From Duganella flavida (lineage in GTDB: Bacteria > Pseudomonadota > Gammaproteobacteria > Burkholderiales > Burkholderiaceae_D), in the NCBI RefSeq assembly GCF_009857445.1, contig NZ_WWCN01000007.1, positions 124,001-188,000 on the forward strand: a stretch of DNA of 64,000 nucleotides, read 5' to 3'. Below are positions 9,524 through 16,560 of the stretch, piece by piece. Position numbers and translations under genes: made by a program. The notes under the pieces are model-generated. The model made no database searches. It had not been told where the DNA came from and saw only the letters and a program-made list of their open reading frames with translations. Every line of letters starts with the position of its first letter. Position 1 is the stretch's first letter.

Positions 9524-10243
9524 TTACTGCTTGGTGAAGACCAGATCCCACACGCCGTGGCCCAGTTTCAGGCCGCGGTTTTCAAACTTGGTCAACGGAC
9601 GATACGCCGGCTGCGGCGCGTAGCCGTCGGCAGTATTCTGCAAGCCCTCTTCAGCGCTCAGCACTTCCAGCATCTGCACCGCGTAGTCTTCCCAGTCGGT
9701 CGCCAGGTGGAGGTAGCCGCCCACTTCCAGCTTCTGCACCAGATGCTTCACAAACGGCGACTGCACCAGACGGCGCTTGTTATGGCGCGCCTTGTGCCAC
9801 GGGTCCGGGAAGTAGATGTGCACACCGTGCAGCGAACCATCCGGAATCATGAAGTTCAACACTTCCACCGCATCGTGCTGGATCGCCTTCAGGTTGGTCA
9901 GCTCCTGCTCGCCGATCAGTTTCAGCAAGCTGCCCACGCCCGGCGTATGCACTTCCACGCCGATGAAGTCCTTCTCCGGCATCACGCCGGCGATATGCGC
10001 CGTGGTGCCACCCATGCCGAAGCCGATCTCCAGCACCACCGGCGCCTTGCGGCCAAAGGTCTGCTCATAATCCAGCGGCGCTTTCTGGTACTGGATCAGG
10101 AACTTCGGGCCCAGTTCTTCCAGCGAACGCGCTTGCGCGGTCGACAGGCGGCCGGCACGGGTCACGAAGCTGCGGATGCGGTGTTCGGTCGGGTCGTACA
10201 GCATGCCCCGCGCTGGGGCGTCTTTAGGCGTATCGGAAGACAT
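9524..10243 (-). CDS. trmB: tRNA (guanine-N7-)-methyltransferase TrmB
   Basis: A 239-residue SAM-dependent methyltransferase that makes m7G46 in the variable loop of tRNAs. SAM motif I is [11 protein letters not shown] and the family signature is [17 protein letters not shown]-terminal ATDWEDYA motif completes the active site. The length matches the family. It stands alone on the minus strand, stop-to-stop with the preceding gene and divergent from the beta-glucosidase. Confidence 0.97.
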   Translation of the reverse strand: MSSDTPKDAPARGMLYDPTEHRIRSFVTRAGRLSTAQARSLEELGPKFLIQYQKAPLDYEQTFGRKAPVVLEIGFGMGGTTAHIAGVMPEKDFIGVEVHTPGVGSLLKLIGEQELTNLKAIQHDAVEVLNFMIPDGSLHGVHIYFPDPWHKARHNKRRLVQSPFVKHLVQKLEVGGYLHLATDWEDYAVQMLEVLSAEEGLQNTADGYAPQPAYRPLTKFENRGLKLGHGVWDLVFTKQ

Positions 10244-10312
10244 GGTGGGAATCGTCGAAAATTATTTGAGGCGGCATTATATCAGGCTTAACCCCTTGTT
10301 TTTCCAAATCGA

Positions 10313-10341
10313 TTGACACTCGCAGGCAGTTGAGGTCTAAT
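10313..10341 (+). promoter_or_regulatory. Sigma-70-type promoter of the beta-glucosidase operon
   Basis: TTGACA (10313-10318) and TCTAAT (10336-10341) are separated by 17 bases, an almost ideal match. The -10 box lies within an inverted repeat AGGTCTAATCAAGACCT (10333-10349), which could itself be a protein-binding site. Confidence 0.7.
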
Positions 10342-10355
10342 CAAGACCTGAGGCG

Positions 10356-10369
10356 TGAAATCGTTTTCA
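10356..10369. promoter_or_regulatory. LacI-type operator upstream of the beta-glucosidase
   Basis: TGAAATCGTTTTCA is the exact reverse complement of TGAAAACGATTTCA, which occurs in the four-site array at 19094-19170. It lies about 15 bases downstream of the -10 box, where a bound repressor would block transcription. The symmetric 14-mer with central CG is typical of LacI-family sites; no LacI gene is in the window. Confidence 0.7.
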
Positions 10370-10415
10370 AACGTAGCAATGTCCTCCATTTCGATCCTGA
10401 CAAACTTATTAAAAA

Positions 10416-11756
10416 ATGACCGATTTCACGCAATTCCCACCCTCGTTCACCTGGGGCGTCGCCACCAGTGCATTCCAGATTGAAGGCGCCTCCAGCGCCG
10501 ACGGCAAGGGCCCATCGATCTGGGACACCTTCAGCCACACTCCCGGCAAAGTCATCGACGGCACCAATGGCGACGTGGCCTGCGACCATTACCACCGCTA
10601 TCCGGAAGACGTCGCCATCATGGCTGGCCTGGGCGTGGACGCCTACCGCTTCTCGATGGCGTGGGCGCGCGTGCAGCCGCAAGGCAAAGGCGCATGGAAC
10701 GAAGCCGGCTGGGACTTCTACGACCGCCTGCTGAAAGAACTGGAAGGCAAAGGCATTGCCGCCCACATCACCCTGTACCACTGGGACCTGCCGCAAGGTC
10801 TGGAGGACGAAGGCGGCTGGCTGAACCGCGACACCGCCTACCACTTCGCCGAGTACGCGGCGGAAGTGGCGCGGCGCTTCGGCAACCGCGTGAAAACGAT
10901 TGCAACGCACAACGAGCCGTGGTGCACGGCCAATCTCGGCTACGGCAACGCGCAATTCGCGCCGGGCGTGGCCGACCTGAAGCAGTCGATTCAAGTGTCG
11001 CACCACCTGGTGCTGTCGCACGGCCTGGCCATGACCGCCATGCGCAAAGTCGGCAGCTCGGCCCAGCTGGGCATTGTGCTGAACCAGTGGACCGCCGACC
11101 CGGCCACCGACAGCGAAGCCGACAAGGCCGCCGCTGAATTCGAATATTCGCGCTCGGTTGAATGGTTCATGGATCCTATCTTCAAAGGCAAATACCCTGA
11201 GTACGCGCTCAAGGTCCACGGCGACAATGCACCGGTGGTGCAGGCCGGCGACCTGGAAGCGGCGCACCAGAAGATCGACTTCCTCGGCGTGAACTACTAC
11301 TTCCGCGCCTTCTGCTCGACCGAAGTGCCACCACGCCAGCCGGAGTGCAAACTGGGCAAGACCGACATGGGCTGGGAAATCTTCCCGGACGGCCTGACCG
11401 AGCTGCTGCTCAAGCTGCACGATGCCTATGACCTGCCGCCGATCTACATCACCGAAAACGGCATGGCCAATCCGGACACCATCGTCAACGGCGAGATCCC
11501 GGATGCAGCGCGCATCGATTTCGTGCAGCGCCACCTGAAGGCCCTGAACGACGCCCGCCTGCAAGGCGTGAACATCCAGGGTTACTTCCTGTGGTCTCTG
11601 CTGGACAACTTTGAATGGAACTCGGGCTACGCCAAGCGTTTCGGCATCGTCCACGTGGACTACGCCACGCAGAAGCGCACGCTCAAGCACAGCGCGCTGT
11701 GGTATCGCGACTACCTGATCCAACAGCGTCCGCAGAAAACTGCGCACGCCGCCTGA
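10416..11756 (+). CDS. Family 1 glycoside hydrolase, beta-glucosidase
   Basis: A 446-residue GH1 retaining enzyme releasing glucose from cellobiose and other beta-glucosides. The N-terminal signature FTWGVATSAFQIEGA is present. The acid/base Glu is in THNEPW (about residue 167), and the nucleophile Glu is in ITENG (about residue 347). There is no signal peptide, so it acts in the cytoplasm on sugars already imported. An MFS transporter follows 105 bases later and probably supplies the substrate. A strong promoter with a LacI-type operator precedes the gene, linking it to the TonB receptor/halogenase locus at 16.5-20.8 kb. Confidence 0.96.
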   Translation: MTDFTQFPPSFTWGVATSAFQIEGASSADGKGPSIWDTFSHTPGKVIDGTNGDVACDHYHRYPEDVAIMAGLGVDAYRFSMAWARVQPQGKGAWNEAGWDFYDRLLKELEGKGIAAHITLYHWDLPQGLEDEGGWLNRDTAYHFAEYAAEVARRFGNRVKTIATHNEPWCTANLGYGNAQFAPGVADLKQSIQVSHHLVLSHGLAMTAMRKVGSSAQLGIVLNQWTADPATDSEADKAAAEFEYSRSVEWFMDPIFKGKYPEYALKVHGDNAPVVQAGDLEAAHQKIDFLGVNYYFRAFCSTEVPPRQPECKLGKTDMGWEIFPDGLTELLLKLHDAYDLPPIYITENGMANPDTIVNGEIPDAARIDFVQRHLKALNDARLQGVNIQGYFLWSLLDNFEWNSGYAKRFGIVHVDYATQKRTLKHSALWYRDYLIQQRPQKTAHAA

Positions 11757-11774
11757 GCAACGCAACTGTAGTAC

Positions 11775-11797
11775 CGCCGCCGGCCTCGTGCCGGCGG
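11775..11797. other. GC-rich hairpin between beta-glucosidase and MFS genes
   Basis: GCCGCCGGC and GCCGGCGGC arms enclose a five-base loop. No T run follows, so it is unlikely to be a complete terminator. It may tune relative expression or protect the upstream mRNA. Confidence 0.5.
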
Positions 11798-11861
11798 CGC
11801 CCGTTCAAGCCGGCCGCAGAGCTGGTGCTACACTCCATAACGAGAACCAGAGGACGACAAC

Positions 11862-13238
11862 ATGACCACCGCGCAATCCGCAGTTCAGCAGGAACCACAA
11901 GCGCCGCAAGAGCAAGCGTCTCCCGGCGCCGTGCCGCCTTCCCTGTTCCGCGCCATGTTCGCGCGCGGCACGCCGATGCTGTGGGTGCCGAGCGGCTACT
12001 TCGCCATGGCGCTGACCTACATGATGCTCACCAGCGTGACCTCCATCATGTTCAAGAACCTCGGCATGGACAACGGCCAGGCCGCGCAATACGCGAGCTA
12101 CCTGATCCTCGCCTACACCATCAAGCCGCTGTTCGCGCCCTTCGTTGAAATGTACCGTACCAAGAAGTTCTTCGTGCTGTGCGCGCAGCTGATCGTCGGC
12201 CTGGGCTTTGCCGGCGTGGCGCTGGCGATGTCGCTGCCCGACTACATGGTCATCATGGTGTTCTTGTTCGGCATCCTGTCGCTGGTGGGCGCAACGCAGG
12301 ACATCGCCTCCGACGGCGTGTACGTCACCGCCCTCGACACCAAAACCCAGTCGCTGTTCTGCGGCATCCAGAGCCTGAGCTGGAACATCGGTCCCATCGT
12401 CGCCTCGGGCGGCATGGTGTACCTGAGCGGCTGGCTGCATACGCACTACTTCCACCACCAGGCCGGCACCTTTGGTCCCGAGTGGATCGATTCGTGGCGC
12501 ATCATCTTCTTCATCGTGGCCGGCATTACCATCCTCACCGCGCTGTGGCATATGCGGGTGATGCCGGATGGCGCCAAGGCGGAAAACGCACCGAAGTCGG
12601 TCGGCGAAGCGGCCTACATCCTCAAGGATTCCTTCATCACCTTCTTCCAGAAGCGCGACGTGTGGCTGATGGTGGGCTTTGCCTTCGTGTTCCGCCTGAG
12701 TATCGGCCTGCTGGAAAAAATCGGCCCGTTCTTCATGGTGGACCCGGTGGCGCAAGGTGGCCTGGGTTTGTCGAACGAGATGCTGGGCCTGATCTACGGC
12801 ACCTACGGCCTGATCGCCGTGCTGCTGGGCTCCCTGCTGGGCGGGATCTTCGTGGCGCGTCGCGGCTTGCAGAAAACCTTGTTCATCCTGTGCTGCGCGG
12901 TCAACATCCCGAACGTGACGTTCCTGCTGATGTCGATCTACCAGCCGGACAATCTGATCGCAATCTGCGCCGGCGTGGCAGTGGAAAAATTCTTCTTCGG
13001 CTTCGGCTCGGTGGGCTTCATGATCTACCTGATGCAGCAGCTGGCGCCGGGCAAATACACCACCACCCACTACGCCTTCGGCACCGGCCTGATGGGCCTG
13101 TGCATGATGGTGACCGGCGTGGTCAGCGGCCACCTGCAGCAGCTGCTGGGCTATGTGCACTACTTCTGGCTGGTGATGGCAGCGACCATCCCGTCCTTCC
13201 TGGTGACCTGGTTCGCGCCGTTCCACCACAAGGACTGA
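11862..13238 (+). CDS. MFS transporter, probably for glucosides
   Basis: A 458-residue major facilitator protein with about twelve membrane segments and a polar N-terminus of some 30 residues (rich in Gln and Pro). The motif around EMYRTKKFFVL resembles the loop 2-3 signature, and the general look is that of AmpG/sugar-type MFS members. Its place just after a cytoplasmic beta-glucosidase suggests it moves cellobiose or other beta-glucosides across the inner membrane, after TonB-dependent passage of the outer membrane. The role is inferred from context. Its stop abuts the convergent small gene's stop. Confidence 0.85.
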   Translation: MTTAQSAVQQEPQAPQEQASPGAVPPSLFRAMFARGTPMLWVPSGYFAMALTYMMLTSVTSIMFKNLGMDNGQAAQYASYLILAYTIKPLFAPFVEMYRTKKFFVLCAQLIVGLGFAGVALAMSLPDYMVIMVFLFGILSLVGATQDIASDGVYVTALDTKTQSLFCGIQSLSWNIGPIVASGGMVYLSGWLHTHYFHHQAGTFGPEWIDSWRIIFFIVAGITILTALWHMRVMPDGAKAENAPKSVGEAAYILKDSFITFFQKRDVWLMVGFAFVFRLSIGLLEKIGPFFMVDPVAQGGLGLSNEMLGLIYGTYGLIAVLLGSLLGGIFVARRGLQKTLFILCCAVNIPNVTFLLMSIYQPDNLIAICAGVAVEKFFFGFGSVGFMIYLMQQLAPGKYTTTHYAFGTGLMGLCMMVTGVVSGHLQQLLGYVHYFWLVMAATIPSFLVTWFAPFHHKD

Positions 13239-13478
13239 TCAGGCACCGCCAGCGAGGGAGCGCAAATCTTCCTCGCGTACGCGGCGCTCGGGGCCCAGCA
13301 CGCGGGCGATCACTTGCGGCTTGAGTCCCATCTTCTGCAACAGCGCCACCGCGCCGGGCGTGCCAATTTCACGCTGAACTTGCAGCGCCTGCCGCACGAT
13401 GAAATCGTACGAGTGCCAGCCGGCGGTATCCGATGTTTGTGGCGCGCGCTGGCGCCGGTCATGGTCCGGGATCATCAC
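13239..13478 (-). CDS. Small hypothetical protein, 79 residues
   Basis: A compact soluble protein with an N-terminal polar stretch and a likely helical core (YDFIVRQALQVQREIGTPGAVALLQKMG), followed by a second helix-turn-helix-like segment (KPQVIARVLGPERRVREEDL). Codon use resembles the neighbours and it fills the space exactly between two stop/start borders, which supports a real gene. I do not recognise the family. The shape (helix, turn, 'PQVIARVL', turn, helix) would suit a small DNA-binding or adaptor protein, but this is speculative. Confidence 0.55.
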   Translation of the reverse strand: MMIPDHDRRQRAPQTSDTAGWHSYDFIVRQALQVQREIGTPGAVALLQKMGLKPQVIARVLGPERRVREEDLRSLAGGA

Positions 13479-13547
13479 GGCCTCCTCATCTTTGCATTGC
13501 AGGCGCTAGGGTAACGCAAGATGGCGCCGGCGCGGCGTACAGTAGGC

Positions 13548-14675
13548 CTACTCCTTGGCCGGGTCGTAAGACAGCACGACTTTGTAGTTCTCCGGCGCAA
13601 TCGAGGTATCAAACGGATAGCTGCTGAGGTTCTGCTGGTCCAGCATCCCCAGTTTGACCAGGATGGTGTGTGGCTGCTCCTTGCCGCGCCCTTCCAGCAG
13701 ATTGACGGCGGCATCGATCGCCACCCGCGCCTGGCTCACGCCCTTGGTATCGGCGGCCGCATAGATTTCCTTGTTGCGGACCAGGTGCGCGATCTCGCTG
13801 GTCAGGTCGAACGCCACCACGCGGATCTTGTCGTTCAGTCCCGCCGCCTTCAACGGCGCCAGCGCCGCCGGTGCGCAGCCGGTGCAGCCAAGGATGTAGT
13901 CGAGCCGCCTGCCATGCTTGCTGAGGATACGTTCCGTCAGCTGCGACTGCAGCGCGCGCTCGCTGTCGCCGTAGCGGATGTCGAGGATGTTCACTTCAAT
14001 CGGTGCTTCCTGCGCGGCGATGCGCGTGCCATCGACCTCGCCCTTCACCCAGCCGGCGCCCATCGGCCCCGGCAGTAGTGCAATGTTGATCGACTTCAGA
14101 CCGCGCTGCTGGGCGTCACGCACCGCCCAGCGGGTGGCTTCCATGCCCATGCCGCGCAGCGAGGTGGTCACCTTCAGGTTCAATTCTTCGCTGCGGCTGT
14201 CGTTGGCCAGTTCCAGCACCGGGATGCCGGCCGCCCGCGCCCGTACGATGGAGGGATTATTGGCCGTCATGCTGATCGGCGAAATTACAATCGCGTCGTA
14301 CTTGGCGGCGATGGCCTCTTCCATTTTCTGCACTTGCCCATGCAGGTCGTCGTAGCCGGCGGCGGGCAGGATATCGACTACGATGCCCAGCCGCTTCGCT
14401 TCGGTAATGACACCGTAGGCGCAGCCGCTCCAATACGGGTCCTTCATGTGCGGGAACAGGAAAGCGATGCGCCAGCGTTTGCTGGCATGCGTGGCCGGCG
14501 CGTACGTGCCCTGCACCAGCCGGCCGCTGGCCAGCGCATCGTCCGCCGTGCCGTTCTGCTGCACCGGGCGGAAGATCGAGGTCACCGGGATCGGCACGAA
14601 CTTGGCGCCTTGCTGCGCCAGTGCCGACGCCGACCATAGCGCCAGCAGGGATAAACTTACGATGGACTTCTTCAT
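13548..14675 (-). CDS. torT: TorT-like periplasmic binding protein
   Basis: A 375-residue periplasmic binding protein (Peripla_BP type) with a signal peptide MKKSIVSLSLLALWSASALA. It reads like TorT, the periplasmic TMAO sensor partner of the TorS kinase: HMKDPYWSGCAYGV, then AAGYDDLHGQVQKMEEAI, and a late CTGCAP. The ATG at 14675 was chosen because it starts the signal peptide; a longer frame upstream overlaps the preceding gene. It lies two bases after another binding-protein gene. No TorS, TorR or TMAO reductase gene is in the window, so its kinase partner and ligand are open. Confidence 0.85.
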   Translation of the reverse strand: MKKSIVSLSLLALWSASALAQQGAKFVPIPVTSIFRPVQQNGTADDALASGRLVQGTYAPATHASKRWRIAFLFPHMKDPYWSGCAYGVITEAKRLGIVVDILPAAGYDDLHGQVQKMEEAIAAKYDAIVISPISMTANNPSIVRARAAGIPVLELANDSRSEELNLKVTTSLRGMGMEATRWAVRDAQQRGLKSINIALLPGPMGAGWVKGEVDGTRIAAQEAPIEVNILDIRYGDSERALQSQLTERILSKHGRRLDYILGCTGCAPAALAPLKAAGLNDKIRVVAFDLTSEIAHLVRNKEIYAAADTKGVSQARVAIDAAVNLLEGRGKEQPHTILVKLGMLDQQNLSSYPFDTSIAPENYKVVLSYDPAKE

Positions 14676-14677
14676 AT

Positions 14678-15487
14678 TCAGGGCCTGTGTTTGTCGCTGC
14701 ATGCCGCGGACGGCCGGGCCGCACCGTCGCTGGCCGGCACCAGCACGCCATTGCGGACGCCGAGCCGCGCCAGTTCGCCCGAACGTACCATCTCGGTGAA
14801 CAGCACGTTGTAGCGGTCGCGTACAGCGGTGAATTGGGGATCGCGCGGGAAGGCCAGGTAGCCGTCCAGCGTTGTAATGTCGGGGCACAGCACGGCCAGC
14901 GACTCGCGCAAATGCAAGCTGTCGATCAAGCCGGTGGTGTTGCGTTCATTGGTGGCCAGCAGGTCGATGCGGCCGACCGCCAGCATCTGCATGCCGTTTT
15001 CCAGCTGCGGTGCTTCGCTGATGTCCAGCTGCGCACGCGCCAGATCGAACTGGGCGCCGTAATGCCAGCCGCGCACCGTGGCGATGCGGCGCTTGCCAAG
15101 CGCGGCGAAGTCGCCATGCCACGGCACCTCCGCCTCGCGGCGCGCGTAGAACACCATGCGGTCGCGATAGAAGGCCAAGTCGAGGAAGGCGTAGCGCTTG
15201 AGCCGCTCCGGCGATTTGTACGGTCCGACCAGAATGTCGGCCTGCGCCCGCTCCACCATCGCCTGCGCACGCGGCCATGGATACAGCCTGAACACGATGG
15301 TGTCGCCGGCGCGTGCGGCCAGCTCGCGCAGCACGTCCACGCCGAGTCCCTGCCACTGGCCGTCCGCATCCTGTTCAAAAATATGGCTGAAGGTGGCACC
15401 GACCGCAATCCGCTGCGCCGCGTAAGCGGCCTGCGGTGCGCTTGCACCGAGAACCACAGCCAGCAAGAGAGAGATCGTCACACGCAT
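14678..15487 (-). CDS. Extracellular solute-binding protein, family 3
   Basis: A 269-residue secreted protein with signal peptide ending AAYA and the bilobed SBP_bac_3 pattern: IFEQDADGQWQGLGVDVLRELA, PWPRAQAMVERAQADILVGPYKS, and RRIATVRGWHYG. No ABC permease or ATPase gene is nearby, so it may serve signalling rather than transport. It leads a two-gene operon with the TorT-like gene (two-base gap). Start 15487 places the signal peptide correctly. Confidence 0.85.
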   Translation of the reverse strand: MRVTISLLLAVVLGASAPQAAYAAQRIAVGATFSHIFEQDADGQWQGLGVDVLRELAARAGDTIVFRLYPWPRAQAMVERAQADILVGPYKSPERLKRYAFLDLAFYRDRMVFYARREAEVPWHGDFAALGKRRIATVRGWHYGAQFDLARAQLDISEAPQLENGMQMLAVGRIDLLATNERNTTGLIDSLHLRESLAVLCPDITTLDGYLAFPRDPQFTAVRDRYNVLFTEMVRSGELARLGVRNGVLVPASDGAARPSAACSDKHRP

Positions 15488-15509
15488 AGTGATACCAATA
15501 CTAGCACGG

Positions 15510-16427
15510 CTAACGCAGATGCCGCCGCAGGAAAGCCACGCTGGCATCGACCGTCGGCTGCAGCCACGGGTCGAACAGCCAGAAGGAGTGCGGCGTATCG
15601 GGCAGCACCAGCTGGTCGGAGGCCACGCCCACTTGCGCCATCTTCTCCATCATGGCCTCGCGTCCGGCCGAAAAGCGCGGCTGGGCACTGCCGATGAACA
15701 GGATCGGCGCCATGCCGGCACGGACGTACTGGATCGGCGACGCGGCGCGCCACAGCGCGGCCTGGTCGGCGTAGCGGCCGCCGAACCAGGCGCCCGCCGC
15801 TGACGGATTTTTGTTCGGATCGTCCTCGTACTTGAGCGCCAGTGCGCTGGTGAAGTCGGACAGGCCGTCGATGTTGATGATGGCCTTGACCTCGCCGCCG
15901 CTGCCCGGCCCCACGCCGGCCAGGCTGGCGATTTGTCCGCCGGCCGAACCGCCGGCCAGCGCAATGCGCTGCGGATCGATGTGCAGTTCATCCGCATGCG
16001 CGCGCAGCCAGCGCACCGCTGCCTGCACGTCCTGCACCGCCGCCGGATAGCGCGCCTCGCCCGACAGGCGATAGCTGACCGTCACCGCCGCAAAACCCTG
16101 CTGCGCCAACCGCAGTGCCATCGGCACGAACTCGGAACGGTAGCCCGATTTCCAGCCGCCACCGTGCACCAGCACCACTGCCGGCAAGCGCTCGCCCGCC
16201 GGCAGGTAGGCATCCAGTTTCAGGCAATGCACGCCATGTTGGGCGTAGACTTGATCGGCCACCTTGCGCACGCCGTCCGGCAGCGCATCGCCGGCGATGC
16301 GGATCTGCGGATACTCGCGCGCCAGTTTGGCGTAGGTATGCGGCGCATCGTAAGTGTTGGTGGGATCGGGCGGCGCTTCCACACAGGCCAGTGCGGCGGC
16401 AGCGAGAACGGAACTCAGGACGGGCAT
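15510..16427 (-). CDS. Secreted alpha/beta-hydrolase, esterase of the BD-FAE type
   Basis: A 305-residue alpha/beta hydrolase with an N-terminal signal sequence (LSSVLAAAALA). The oxyanion motif is HGGGWKSG, the nucleophile elbow is GGSAGG, and the catalytic His is in DTPHSFW. The fold branch includes feruloyl and acetyl esterases, which fits the nearby sugar-uptake genes, but the substrate is inferred only. The start at 16427 has GAGG 7-10 bases upstream. It ends 22 bases before the solute-binding-protein start and could be co-transcribed with that pair. Confidence 0.85.
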   Translation of the reverse strand: MPVLSSVLAAAALACVEAPPDPTNTYDAPHTYAKLAREYPQIRIAGDALPDGVRKVADQVYAQHGVHCLKLDAYLPAGERLPAVVLVHGGGWKSGYRSEFVPMALRLAQQGFAAVTVSYRLSGEARYPAAVQDVQAAVRWLRAHADELHIDPQRIALAGGSAGGQIASLAGVGPGSGGEVKAIINIDGLSDFTSALALKYEDDPNKNPSAAGAWFGGRYADQAALWRAASPIQYVRAGMAPILFIGSAQPRFSAGREAMMEKMAQVGVASDQLVLPDTPHSFWLFDPWLQPTVDASVAFLRRHLR

Positions 16428-16479
16428 GCAAACCTCAACGAGAAACACACGCTATGAGTATGGCATAAAAATATGACGT

Positions 16480-16516
16480 AAAAAAAACCCCTCGGCCGGG
16501 GGACGGCGCGAGGGGT
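16480..16516 (-). terminator. Rho-independent terminator of the TonB receptor gene
   Basis: On the minus strand an ACCCCTCG/CGAGGGGT stem is followed by eight T. It lies about 45 bases after the TonB receptor stop. Confidence 0.88.
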
Positions 16517-16560
16517 GCTAAGACCACAGACAACACTGGACTACATGAAAAACTCTTTGC

